NCBI GenBank assembly: GCA_016219985.1
Contig: JACRJO010000009.1
Location: forward strand, 1 to 64,000
Length of the DNA stretch: 64,000 bases
Reading direction: 5' to 3'
Source: Sphingobacteriales bacterium
GTDB lineage: Bacteria > Bacteroidota > Bacteroidia > Chitinophagales > Chitinophagaceae
Positions 54,387 to 63,266 of the stretch are shown here, piece by piece (the stretch's first letter is position 1; each line of letters opens with the position of its first letter). A program made the position numbers and the translations under genes. Below the pieces are notes generated by a model. That model worked only from the letters and a program-made list of their open reading frames with translations. It did no database searches and was not told where the DNA came from.

Positions 54387-54989
54387 ATGACCAACCCTAT
54401 TTACATTGAAGAATTCCTGAAACAGGAAAAAGACCGGCTTTCCCCGCTGGTGAAATGGTTCGGCATTGAGCCGGAACTGGAAACCACCCTGTCCATTTGC
54501 GGGGAAGGGAGGAAAAAGAAAAATCATAACGAGGTGCTGATCCGGCCATCCTGGTTATACCGCCTGATGGTCATTCCCTTTATCCTGCTCAACCTGCTGA
54601 TGATTGGTGTACTTACCAACTTAGCCGTTCAGCACAACCTTCCTTTTTTTGTAAATGGGGGTTTGCTGGTATTTCTGCTCGCCCTGTTCTTTGTAACGGT
54701 ATATTACAGTTTTCTTGATAAACGAAAAAATTATACCATCCTGATCAGCAATGAAGGGATTTTTATACGGGGAGAGCGGTTCCCCTGGAATGAGATCCGG
54801 GAAACTTTTATTCTGACCATTCCGAAAACAAAGGGGCATCCTTCTTACCTGGTGATACTGACTTCGAAGAATGAATTCAAAAAATTTGATTTGTACCATT
54901 TCAGTGTCAGCGATAAAAAGCTGGCGGAATATGTGGAGGGGTATAAGAAGGTTTTGGGTTCGGAGGGGGCTGTGAGCCGCGAGTTCTGA
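54387..54989 (+). CDS. Membrane protein, YcxB-like
   Basis: 200 aa from the ATG at 54387. Two transmembrane helices at about residues 60-110 (VIPFILLNLLMIGVLTNLAV, GGLLVFLLALFFVTVYYSFL), then a soluble domain (YTILISNEGIFIRGERFPWN) with a YcxB/PH-like appearance. The last codons (SREF, stop) are written in R2 repeat units (GAGCCGC GAGTTCT GAG), so the repeat overlaps the end of the gene and supplies its stop. Confidence 0.7.
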   Translation: MTNPIYIEEFLKQEKDRLSPLVKWFGIEPELETTLSICGEGRKKKNHNEVLIRPSWLYRLMVIPFILLNLLMIGVLTNLAVQHNLPFFVNGGLLVFLLALFFVTVYYSFLDKRKNYTILISNEGIFIRGERFPWNEIRETFILTIPKTKGHPSYLVILTSKNEFKKFDLYHFSVSDKKLAEYVEGYKKVLGSEGAVSREF

Positions 54990-55042
54990 GACACGAGCTA
55001 TGAGCTGCGAGTTGCGAGCCACGAGCTGTGGACCGTGGACCA
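54971..55042 (+). repeat. R2 heptads passing into R6-type heptads, overlapping a stop codon
   Basis: Units GAGCCGC, GAGTTCT, GAGACAC, GAGCTAT, GAGCTGC, GAGTTGC, GAGCCAC, GAGCTGT, GGACCGT, GGACCAT, all with a 7-bp step. The word changes while the 7-bp register is kept. TGA occurs in all three frames. Confidence 0.75.
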
Positions 55043-55068
55043 TCCTTCGCTACGCCGCGAAAATGCCC

Positions 55069-55120
55069 TGACTACCGACTAATGACTACCGACTAACGAC
55101 TATCGACTACTGACTACTCA
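55069..55120 (-). repeat. R5 heptads (TAGTCGA words) at the cysS stop codon
   Basis: Read on the minus strand, TAG occurs seven times at exact 7-bp steps (TAGTCAG, TAGTCGA, TAGTCGT, TAGTCGG, TAGTCAT, TAGTCGG, TAGTC), the first TAG being the cysS stop. Same family and same orientation to the gene as at 14393-14426. Confidence 0.85.
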
Positions 55121-56610
55121 ACATTCCAGGTCATCTCCCCGCCTTTCTCATCCTTCAGCGTTATACCGATGGAGGCGAGCTGGTTGCGGATGAGGTCGGA
55201 AGTGACAAAATCCTTGCGGCTTTTGGCTTCTTTGCGGATATCGATCAGCAGCTGCATAACACCCTGCAGTTTGGTATGGTCGGCCCCGCTTACGCCCTTC
55301 AACCCGAATATATCTTCCAGCCAGGTCCTGAAGCGGTTTTGGAGGAACAGGAAATTTTCCCCGGATAAAGCCGTAACCGGGATGATCCTGTCCTTCATGG
55401 AATTGATCACCGGTACGATCTCGAACATATTGGCCAGCACTTTGGCCGTGCTGAAATCGTCATTCATGAATGCATCAAATTCTTTCAGCAGGCCGGCTAC
55501 TTTAGCATCCAGTTCCGGGTCTCCGGCTTCCGCATCTGCAGATTCCCGGGTCAGTTTGCCCAGGTGTTCATAGGCTTCCCATAATCTTTTCAGTCCCTTC
55601 TCCGATGCCTGCAGCGCTTCATTGCTGAAATCGAGCGTGCTGCGGTAATGCGTTTGCAGGATAAAGAACCGTACGGTCATCGGGTGATACGATTTTTCCA
55701 GTATCGGGTGATCCCCGCTGAAGAGTTCCGTCAGTTTGATCACGTTGTTATAACTCTTGCCCATCTTGCGGCCGTTTATCGTGATCATATTGTTGTGGAT
55801 CCAGTAACGCACCGGCGCCGAATGATTGCAGATCGTACTCTGGGCGATCTCGCTCTCGTGGTGTGGGAATAAGAGGTCCATCCCCCCGCCGTGTATATCA
55901 AACTGCGGCCCCAGGTACTTGGTGGCCATGGCCGAGCACTCAATATGCCAGCCGGGATAACCCACACCCCAGGGACTCTGCCAGCGCATGATATGTTCGG
56001 GAGCTGCATTTTTCCACAAGGCAAAATCGGCCGTATCCCTTTTTTCCTCCTGGCCTTCCAGTTCACGGGTGGTTTCCAGCAGGTCGTCAATCACGCGCCC
56101 GCTCAGCCTGCCGTACTCATGACCCGCCGCATATTTCTTTACATCAAAATATACCGAACCGTTTACTTCATAGGCATAACCCGCTTCGATGATCTTTTTG
56201 ATCATTTCGATCTGCTCCACGATATGCCCGGTGGCCGTCGGTTCAATGGAGGGCGGAATGGTATTGAACTGCTCCATGGCCCAATGAAAAAGATTGGTGT
56301 ATTTCTGCACCAGTTCCATGGGTTCCAGTTTTTCCAGCACTGCCTTGCTGGCGATCTTGTCCACGGCCTCCCGGCCTTCCTCCTCAAAATGCCCGGCATC
56401 GGTGATGTTCCGTACATAACGCACTTTGTAACCCAGGTGCTGCAGGTAACGGTGAATCACATCAAACGTGATATAAGGACGGGCATGACCCAGGTGGCTT
56501 TCCCCGCTCACGGTAGGTCCGCACACATACATACCCACATGACCGGGCGTGAGAGAGGTAAATACTTCCTTTTGTCTCGATAATGAATTATATACTTTCA
56601 GCTGGCTCAT
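55114..56610 (-). CDS. cysS: Cysteinyl-tRNA synthetase
   Basis: 498 aa class I synthetase. Zinc site in MYVCGPTV with the HIGH box as SHLGHARPY, CysRS-typical [20 protein letters not shown], and the KMSKS loop written KMGKSYNN. Intact to the C-terminal anticodon-binding domain. Upstream (56635-56651) is a small palindrome AAACAGG-CAT-CCTGTTT in the leader. The TAG stop is the first triplet of an R5 repeat. Confidence 0.98.
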   Translation of the reverse strand: MSQLKVYNSLSRQKEVFTSLTPGHVGMYVCGPTVSGESHLGHARPYITFDVIHRYLQHLGYKVRYVRNITDAGHFEEEGREAVDKIASKAVLEKLEPMELVQKYTNLFHWAMEQFNTIPPSIEPTATGHIVEQIEMIKKIIEAGYAYEVNGSVYFDVKKYAAGHEYGRLSGRVIDDLLETTRELEGQEEKRDTADFALWKNAAPEHIMRWQSPWGVGYPGWHIECSAMATKYLGPQFDIHGGGMDLLFPHHESEIAQSTICNHSAPVRYWIHNNMITINGRKMGKSYNNVIKLTELFSGDHPILEKSYHPMTVRFFILQTHYRSTLDFSNEALQASEKGLKRLWEAYEHLGKLTRESADAEAGDPELDAKVAGLLKEFDAFMNDDFSTAKVLANMFEIVPVINSMKDRIIPVTALSGENFLFLQNRFRTWLEDIFGLKGVSGADHTKLQGVMQLLIDIRKEAKSRKDFVTSDLIRNQLASIGITLKDEKGGEMTWNVE

Positions 56611-56786
56611 TGTTCAGATTATATGCGTTTCTAAAACAGGCATCCTGTTTCCTATGGCAAAGATGATTAAAATAGTTTGATTAGAGGACCCGCGAAGGGG
56701 CCGGTATTATTTGTCCCGGGAAGGACAACAACAGCAGGTATGTAAGAGACGGAACCGCAGCATGCCATAAAGATACGGTTTCTCCC

Positions 56787-57905
56787 TCATTTTTTCAGGG
56801 CAATATCCGCCAGCAGCATAAAATGATCCGAGTAATGCCGGGTGATCCTCCTGAACTGCCGGATATCGAGGCGGGGGGCGGCCAGGATATAATCGATCCG
56901 CAATGTGGGGGAAAGACTGGTAAACGTTCGGCCCACGCCTGTTCCTTTTTTCAGGAAGGCATCCTGCAAATCGCCCCGGACCGTGAAATAGGTATAGGAA
57001 TTAGGCACATCGTTCAGGTCGGCACAGAGCAGGTAGGGATGCGGGCTGTTACCCATCACTTCGTGCACGATATCGGCCTGTATGCTCCGGTACGTGATCC
57101 CCCTTTTCAGTTTGGATAAAATGCCTTTTGAATTGGCGAGCAGGCTGTCTTCCGCGCTTTTTATTTTTTCGATCCGTTCGTAATCATGCCGGTTGAACTG
57201 CAGGGATTGCAGGTGGGTGGTATAGAAACGAAGGGTGTCCTGGTCCACCCGGATATCCGCATGCAGCAATACATCCGGCAGGCTGGGCCGGGGGTAACGG
57301 ACCCGCCCGCTGTCGATAATGGGAAAGCGGGAAAAAATAGCCGAACTGTAATAATGCTGGTCTCCGTCCTGGTCGAATGAAAAATAATAATAGGGATAAC
57401 CCAGGTCCTGGACCGCCCGGATATTATCATAAAAAGCGGGGTTGGTCGACGTGTGAAATTCCTGCAGGCAGAGCACATCGGCGTTTTGCTGTTTGAGCAG
57501 GTCCAGCATCTTCAGCCGGGTTTCGCTGCCCTTGTTTGTATTTCTTTTTAGTTCGATAAAACGGGCCACATTCCAGGTCAGCACCCGGATGGTTCCGGGA
57601 GAGCGGGTATAACTAAAAGAATGCGGCTGGTGAAAGGCGAGGAACACCGAAATACTTTTATACCCCAGCAGCAGGGCTACAAAGGAGATCAGGGCGTGCC
57701 GGGGCCGCAGGATCATCAGCCAGCCTAACAAAAAGAAGATGACAGCGAGGAGCAGGAAAGGAAAAGCCAGTCCCAGGAAGGAAATGAACCACCAATTCCT
57801 GGGATCCAGGTAAGGCACCAGGCAGGCCAGCCCGAAAACCAGCGCCACAATGACATTTGTGTAAATAAAAAACCGCCGGGTGAAAAGTCGGAGTTTGCTG
57901 GCCAT
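56787..57905 (-). CDS. Membrane-anchored endonuclease/exonuclease/phosphatase family protein
   Basis: 372 aa. Three N-terminal transmembrane helices (residues 10-100), then an EEP domain: VLTWNVARFIELKRNT, VLCLQEFHT, LCADLNDVPNSYTY, RIDYILAAPRL and HYSDHFMLLADIAL. These give the Mg-binding Glu, Asp and catalytic His of DNase I/sphingomyelinase-like enzymes. The substrate is unknown; such anchored forms are common in Bacteroidota. Confidence 0.88.
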   Translation of the reverse strand: MASKLRLFTRRFFIYTNVIVALVFGLACLVPYLDPRNWWFISFLGLAFPFLLLAVIFFLLGWLMILRPRHALISFVALLLGYKSISVFLAFHQPHSFSYTRSPGTIRVLTWNVARFIELKRNTNKGSETRLKMLDLLKQQNADVLCLQEFHTSTNPAFYDNIRAVQDLGYPYYYFSFDQDGDQHYYSSAIFSRFPIIDSGRVRYPRPSLPDVLLHADIRVDQDTLRFYTTHLQSLQFNRHDYERIEKIKSAEDSLLANSKGILSKLKRGITYRSIQADIVHEVMGNSPHPYLLCADLNDVPNSYTYFTVRGDLQDAFLKKGTGVGRTFTSLSPTLRIDYILAAPRLDIRQFRRITRHYSDHFMLLADIALKK

Positions 57906-57991
57906 TGCTGCAATTTACAAAATTTGCAGCGGCTTATCCCGGAAGCGAATTGGGTAAATCTTTTGTAAATTGCCAGAACCAACCACCCACC

Positions 57992-58471
57992 ATGAGTTTA
58001 GAAAAGGAAAATTTCCTGCGCACCAGGCTGGTCCCGCTCCTGCAAAGACTGGACCCCGGCACTGCTCCACACTGGGGCCGGATGAATGTACAGCAGATGA
58101 TCGAGCACCTGGGCGGGGATGCGTTCCGGAATGCCAGCGGCAGGCTTGTGTTTGAAAAAATACTGACCCCGCCGGAACAACTGCCGCGGATGAAGTCCTT
58201 TATGATGAGCGACAAACCCTTCAAAGAAAATACTAAAAACCCGCTGATGGGAGAAGAACCCGCGGTTGCCCGTTACAAAACCGTGCAGGGCGCCATCGGC
58301 GCCCTGCAACAGGAATTGATTCATTTTTTTGAGGTCTTTGAAAAGAATCCCGTGCTCATCACAAGAAACCCTTTCTTCGGCGACCTGAATTTTGATGAAA
58401 ACGTGCAGCTGCTTTACAAACATGCCCTGCACCATCTCCGCCAATTCGGCGTGGAGCCGTTTATTGCATAG
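57992..58471 (+). CDS. DUF1569 (DinB-like) protein
   Basis: 159 aa from the ATG at 57992. DinB/YfiT-like four-helix bundle of the DUF1569 type: GRMNVQQMIEHLGGDAFRNA, and HALHHLRQFGVEPF at the end. The His residues in IEHL and ALHHLRQ would bind a metal. Function unknown. Overlaps the convergent lipoprotein gene by 11 bp. Confidence 0.82.
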   Translation: MSLEKENFLRTRLVPLLQRLDPGTAPHWGRMNVQQMIEHLGGDAFRNASGRLVFEKILTPPEQLPRMKSFMMSDKPFKENTKNPLMGEEPAVARYKTVQGAIGALQQELIHFFEVFEKNPVLITRNPFFGDLNFDENVQLLYKHALHHLRQFGVEPFIA

Positions 58472-58949
58472 CAGTTTTTGCCTTCAGCAAGGAATCGGCC
58501 CTGGCCAATCCACTCAACACCGCCTCTTTTACCTTCATTACTTTTTCCTTCTCACCCGCGAGGTACTTCAGCCGCAGCCCGGGGTCATTCTCTGCAGAAT
58601 CCATTTTGAATTCCGTCATCCATTTATCCATTGAAAAATCGGCATTGTTGAGTTCGCTGACCAGGCTTTCCAGGTCTTTTTTCAACCCGGCCGCGGCATC
58701 CTGCGCTTTTACCGGTAGCCGGGCAATGGAATCCAGCAGGGCTTTGGCCCTGGCCTGGGCGCCGCGTACCTTACCCATCTTCGGCATCACTTCATCATGA
58801 CCGGACATCACTTCCTCATACAGCGAGTCGGCCGGTGTTTTCGCCGTTTCATTTTTGCTTCCGTGCTCATCATGTTTTTCTTTCCCTTCATTATTACAGG
58901 CCATAACCAGGGAAACAGCGAGCAGGGGTAAAAGGATTTTTTTTATCAT
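58461..58949 (-). CDS. Helical lipoprotein (viral A-type inclusion-like family)
   Basis: 162 aa from the ATG at 58949. Lipobox LLAVSLVMACNNEG. The rest is charged and helical (SLYEEVMSGHDEVMPKMGKV, AAGLKKDLESLVSELNNADF). Bacteroidota proteins with this pattern are often named viral A-type inclusion protein, which says nothing of function. Starts 2 bp after the stop of the upstream gene, so they form one operon of two periplasmic helical proteins. Confidence 0.75.
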   Translation of the reverse strand: MIKKILLPLLAVSLVMACNNEGKEKHDEHGSKNETAKTPADSLYEEVMSGHDEVMPKMGKVRGAQARAKALLDSIARLPVKAQDAAAGLKKDLESLVSELNNADFSMDKWMTEFKMDSAENDPGLRLKYLAGEKEKVMKVKEAVLSGLARADSLLKAKTAMQ

Positions 58950-58951
58950 GT

Positions 58952-59347
58952 TTAATGTTTTTCGTCCTGGCATTTTTCAGTAATGGTATGAAACACGTTG
59001 TGAAGTTCTGTTAATTGTGTTTTTATCGCATCATCCGTCGCGTTATTTTTTACCATTTTGTTCAGTTTTTTGGCTCCTTTAACCAGTGTAGCCAGGTCTT
59101 TCTTCACCAGTTTCTGATCGTACCCGGCCGGTGCGGTGGAGTTTTTCCAGGCAATGGCTTTTTCCAGCATTTCCGCACTGCGGGTTTTAATGGGCTCCAG
59201 CTTCCCCTCTTCAGCGGGATGGAAGGTTTTGCTCATTACTTCATGAAAGGCATCTTTTTCATTCCATTTAGCCTTTTCCTGGGCGGCAAGCGGGCGGGCG
59301 AACAGCAGGGCTGTCATTGCAAAAGCAAACAATACTAATTTTTTCAT
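58952..59347 (-). CDS. Exported helical protein, hypothetical
   Basis: 131 aa. Signal peptide MKKLVLFAFAMTALLFARPL ending AAQ. Mature part of about 110 residues, all-helical (DAFHEVMSKTFHPAEEGKLE ... TQLTELHNVFHTITEKCQ). It recalls cytochrome c-prime-like bundles but has no CxxCH haem site. Probably a partner of the downstream lipoprotein. Confidence 0.7.
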   Translation of the reverse strand: MKKLVLFAFAMTALLFARPLAAQEKAKWNEKDAFHEVMSKTFHPAEEGKLEPIKTRSAEMLEKAIAWKNSTAPAGYDQKLVKKDLATLVKGAKKLNKMVKNNATDDAIKTQLTELHNVFHTITEKCQDEKH

Positions 59348-59464
59348 GTCAAAAGTTTTAGGAGCGGCAAAGGTATAGCCTTCCCGCTGCCGGACAACTG
59401 ATAAAAATCAATCTCCCCTGTTTTTTGCTTTTTCAGGTAATTTCGTTTCACTTAATGCTTGCTT

Positions 59465-61543
59465 ATGCTGAAACTGGAAAATTATATCACCGGGAAATGG
59501 GTTACCGGCGACGGGGACGGGCAACTCTTATTCAATGCCGTAACCGGTGAACCACTGGCAGCCGCCAGTACCCGTGGCCTGGATTTTAAACAGGTACTGG
59601 ATTATGCCCGGACCGTGGGCAACCCGGCCCTGCGTAAAATGACTTTTCACCAGCGGGGCAATATGCTGAAAGCCCTGGCCTTGCATTTAAGAAACCATCT
59701 CGACAAATTTTATGCCCTCAGTTACCAAACCGGCGCCACCCGGGCCGACAGCTGGGTGGATATTGAAGGTGGGATCGGCAATCTTTTTGCCAATGCTTCC
59801 CTCCGCCGCAAATTCCCGGACGATGTGATCTGCCTGGACGGGGAAAGTCATGATCTCAGCAAGCAGCATAGTTTTATGGGCACCCATATCCTGGTACCCA
59901 GGGAAGGCGTGGCCGTGCATATCAATGCCTTCAACTTCCCGGTATGGGGGATGCTGGAAAAAATTGCGGTCAACTTACTGGCAGGTGTACCCGCTGTGGT
60001 GAAACCGGCCACGGTCACCTCCTACCTTACGGAAGCCGTTGCCAAAGAGATCATCGCATCAAAAATACTACCCGAAGGCGCCTTGCAACTGCTCTGCGGC
60101 GCTGCCGGCGACCTGCTGGACCATGTTACCGCGCAGGATGTGGTTACGTTTACCGGGAGCGCTTCCACCGGTCAGTTATTGAAAAAAACAGCTGCCATAC
60201 TGGAAAACAACGTGCCTTTCAATATGGAGGCCGACAGCCTGAATTGCATGGTGCTGGGCGAAAGTGTAAGTCCTGCTGATCCCGAATGGGAGATCTTTAT
60301 CAAAGAGATCCGGAAAGAAATGACCCTGAAAGCCGGTCAGCGTTGCACGGGGGTGCGCCGGATCTTCGTTCCTGAAAATAAAATAGAAGAAGTAGGCAGG
60401 GCCCTTGCTGCTTCCCTCTCGCAAACCGTGATCGGCAACCCGCTGAACCCGGCCGTCCGCATGGGCAGCCTGGCGGGGCAAACCCAGCGCAGGGAAGTAA
60501 AGGAACAACTGAAAAAATTACTAGCCTCGTCACAGATCGTGTATGGTTCCCTGGACAGTGTACAACTGACTGATGCGGATCCGGAGAAAGGGGCGTTTAT
60601 GTCGCCGGTACTCCTGCTGAATGCCACACCGCATCAATCGGCTGAGCCGCATACAATCGAAGCCTTTGGGCCTGTCAGTACGATCATGCCCTATAAAAAC
60701 AGAGAGGACGCGATTGCCCTGAGCAAATTAGGGAAGGGCAGCCTGGTGAGCACGATTGTTACCGCCGATTCCCGGGAAGCCCGGGACTACGTGATCGGAT
60801 CCGCCTCCCATCACGGTCGCATCCTGGTACTGAATAACGAATGCGCCAAAGAAAGTACCGGTCATGGGTCTCCCCTGCCCCTGCTCGTGCATGGAGGACC
60901 GGGACGGGCAGGCGGTGGCGAGGAAATGGGCGGAATACGCGGGGTAAAGCATTACCTGCAACGCACGGCCCTGCAGGGTTCACCCTCCATGATCACAGCC
61001 GTTACAGGGGTGTATCAATCGAATGCCAAAGGCATAACGACCGGTATCCATCCTTTCAAAAAATATTTCGACGAATTACAGGTCGGGGAGCAGCTCGTCA
61101 CGGAAAAAAGAAGGATTACGGCAGAAGATATCGACCGGTTTGCCGACCTGACCGGGGATCATTTTTATGCCCATATCAAAACCACGGATTTCAGCGGCAC
61201 CATGTTCGAAAAGCAAGTGGCACACGGCTATTTTATCATGAGCATCGCGGCCGGCCTGTTCGTGGACAATTATGAAAAGAACCCCGTGCTGCTGAATTAC
61301 GGGATCGATGAATTGCGATTCACGAAACCAGTGTACCCGGGTTCGGAACTGTATATCCGTTTCACCTGCAAGGAAAAACTGCCCAATGATAAACGGGTGA
61401 TCGAAAAACCGGAAGATTTTAAAAGAGGGGATGATATTGATAAGGGTATCGTAAAATGGCTGGTGGAATTTTTTGACGAAACCAACGAGATCACGGGTGT
61501 TGCCAGCATCCTGACCATGGTGGCAAGGAAACCGGTAAGCTGA
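59465..61543 (+). CDS. paaZ: Bifunctional PaaZ: oxepin-CoA hydrolase and semialdehyde dehydrogenase
   Basis: 692 aa from the ATG at 59465. N-terminal aldehyde dehydrogenase with catalytic Glu255 (NMEADSLN) and Cys294 (GQRCTGVRR), and a C-terminal MaoC-like hotdog hydratase (DLTGDHFYAHI, VAHGYFIMSIAAGL). PaaZ opens the oxepin-CoA ring and oxidises the resulting semialdehyde. It lies 32 kb from the paaR-Y operon, with an enoyl-CoA hydratase gene next, so the regulon is split. Confidence 0.96.
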   Translation: MLKLENYITGKWVTGDGDGQLLFNAVTGEPLAAASTRGLDFKQVLDYARTVGNPALRKMTFHQRGNMLKALALHLRNHLDKFYALSYQTGATRADSWVDIEGGIGNLFANASLRRKFPDDVICLDGESHDLSKQHSFMGTHILVPREGVAVHINAFNFPVWGMLEKIAVNLLAGVPAVVKPATVTSYLTEAVAKEIIASKILPEGALQLLCGAAGDLLDHVTAQDVVTFTGSASTGQLLKKTAAILENNVPFNMEADSLNCMVLGESVSPADPEWEIFIKEIRKEMTLKAGQRCTGVRRIFVPENKIEEVGRALAASLSQTVIGNPLNPAVRMGSLAGQTQRREVKEQLKKLLASSQIVYGSLDSVQLTDADPEKGAFMSPVLLLNATPHQSAEPHTIEAFGPVSTIMPYKNREDAIALSKLGKGSLVSTIVTADSREARDYVIGSASHHGRILVLNNECAKESTGHGSPLPLLVHGGPGRAGGGEEMGGIRGVKHYLQRTALQGSPSMITAVTGVYQSNAKGITTGIHPFKKYFDELQVGEQLVTEKRRITAEDIDRFADLTGDHFYAHIKTTDFSGTMFEKQVAHGYFIMSIAAGLFVDNYEKNPVLLNYGIDELRFTKPVYPGSELYIRFTCKEKLPNDKRVIEKPEDFKRGDDIDKGIVKWLVEFFDETNEITGVASILTMVARKPVS

Positions 61544-61746
61544 AACCTGGAAAACTACAAGGGGAAATCTATGCTTAACCGTTTTAAGCAGGGATAGCCT
61601 ATGAATATATCAATTTCAACTGGCAGAAACCAATGACCGGGGTCAGGTAAAGCGCCCTTTTCCGTATAAAACCGGCTTATATTAATCAGGAGGAAACCTG
61701 CCGGTTCAGCAGCCATTCTGATTAACTTTACAATACAATTTCAGTT

Positions 61747-62502
61747 ATGGAAGCTTTTGTAAAATCTGAACTCCGCAACGGGATCACGACGATTGAGTTT
61801 TTCCACCCGCAAAGCAATTCTCTGCCCGGCAAGCTCCTGGATGAACTGGCCAAGGCCATCCATGCCGCCGGGAATGAGGAGGACAGCCGGCTGATCCTTC
61901 TCCGCAGTTTTGGGGAAAAGGCTTTTTGTGCCGGCGCCTCTTTTGATGAGCTGGCGGCTATCAAAAACAAGGAAGAGGGATTAAAATTCTTCAGCGGGTT
62001 TGCCCATGTGATCAATGCCATGCGGATTTGTCCCAAACTGATCATCGGGCGGATCCATGGCCGCTGTGTGGGCGGTGGTGTGGGACTGGCTGCCGCGGTG
62101 GATTATGCCATTGCCACCGAAGCAGCGGAAATCAAACTGAGCGAACTGGCGGTGGGCATCGGGCCCTTTGTCGTGGGACCGGCCGTGGAAAGAAAGATCG
62201 GGATGTCGGCCTATTCGCAATTAGCCATTGACGCCACCCGCTGGCGCAGTGCGGAATGGGCCCGGAAAAGAGGTTTGTATGCCGAGCTCTACAATACCGT
62301 GGAAGATATGGATGAAGCGATCAGCCGGATTGCCTACCTGCTCGTTCATTCCAGTCCTGAAGCCATGGCCGAAATGAAAAAAGTGTTCTGGAAGGGAACC
62401 GAACACTGGGATAAACTGCTGCTTGAAAGAGCTGCGATCAGCGGCCGGCTGGTATTGAGCGATTTTACCAGGGACGCCATTGAAACCTTTAAAAAGAAAT
62501 AG
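61747..62502 (+). CDS. Enoyl-CoA hydratase/isomerase family protein (PaaF candidate)
   Basis: 251 aa crotonase fold: GEKAFCAGASFDELAA, RIHGRCVGGGVGLAAAVDYA, and KLSELAVGIGPFVVGPAVER with the hydratase-type Glu. Placed 200 bp after paaZ, it may be PaaF (2,3-dehydroadipyl-CoA hydratase), but other short-chain hydratases fit as well. The start of the DNA glycosylase gene shares its last base. The 61544-61746 spacer shows no other gene. Confidence 0.8.
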   Translation: MEAFVKSELRNGITTIEFFHPQSNSLPGKLLDELAKAIHAAGNEEDSRLILLRSFGEKAFCAGASFDELAAIKNKEEGLKFFSGFAHVINAMRICPKLIIGRIHGRCVGGGVGLAAAVDYAIATEAAEIKLSELAVGIGPFVVGPAVERKIGMSAYSQLAIDATRWRSAEWARKRGLYAELYNTVEDMDEAISRIAYLLVHSSPEAMAEMKKVFWKGTEHWDKLLLERAAISGRLVLSDFTRDAIETFKKK

Positions 62503-63137
62503 TGCAACGGTTCGACGCAACCAATTTTCACCTCTTTTGTGATAAACTTTCCCGCCGGGACAAAGACCTGAAAGCCGTGATCCGGCAATACGGCTACCCC
62601 CCGATGTGGACGCGGCCGGCCAGTTTTCAATCCTTGGTACTGTTCATTCTCGAACAGCAGGTTTCCCTGGCCTCGGCCTATGCCGCCTTTAAAAAGCTAA
62701 AAGAAAAAATTGGCTATATAACCCCCGTTAAATTGCTGGCCTTATCCGACGAAGAAATGCGGGCCTGTTATTTTACCCGGCAAAAAGCAGGCTATGCCCG
62801 GGGAATCGCCGACGCTATACAGAAGAGGCAGGTCAGCCTCCGCAAACTGGGCGCCCTGAAGGACGATGATGTGAGGGCGGCATTAATACAACTGAAAGGC
62901 ATCGGGCACTGGACCGTGGATGTGTACCTGATGCATGCCCTGCAGCGCACCGATCTTTTTCCATTGGGGGATATCGCCCTGGTGAACAGTTTAAAAGAAG
63001 TGAAAAAGCTGCCTCCACATATATCCAAAGAAGAAATGTTGTCCATCGCGGAACCCTGGCGGCCCTACCGTACCATCGCGGCGATGATCTTGTGGCACGC
63101 GTATATAATCAGGAGAGGGATAAAAATACAGGGCTAA
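62502..63137 (+). CDS. DNA-3-methyladenine glycosylase family (HhH-GPD), second copy
   Basis: 211 aa with a GTG start at 62502 that overlaps the TAG of the preceding gene by one base. HhH motif LKGIGHWTVDVYLMHALQRT, catalytic Asp in DLFPLGDIALVNSL, and C-terminal EPWRPYRTIAAMILWHAYI. Related to but distinct from 52179-52811: the Asp context LGDIAL replaces VDDLGI. Alkylation repair. Confidence 0.88.
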   Translation: MQRFDATNFHLFCDKLSRRDKDLKAVIRQYGYPPMWTRPASFQSLVLFILEQQVSLASAYAAFKKLKEKIGYITPVKLLALSDEEMRACYFTRQKAGYARGIADAIQKRQVSLRKLGALKDDDVRAALIQLKGIGHWTVDVYLMHALQRTDLFPLGDIALVNSLKEVKKLPPHISKEEMLSIAEPWRPYRTIAAMILWHAYIIRRGIKIQG

Positions 63138-63266
63138 GAGCTAAAAAGACTGTTTCACCCCTCCCACCTTCATTAAAACTTCGGCCGGCAGGCCAGGCTT
63201 CCTGTAAACAAAAATTAAACCCCGGCATGAAGATTACCTGAAATTGTAAACGGGAAATACAAACGC
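63138..63266. other. Gene-free spacer with a CCGGCAGG word
   Basis: Contains TCGGCCGGCAGGCCAGGC (63181-63198), related to the CCTGCCGGCAGG palindrome seen at 23871 and 31009. No gene. Confidence 0.5.
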
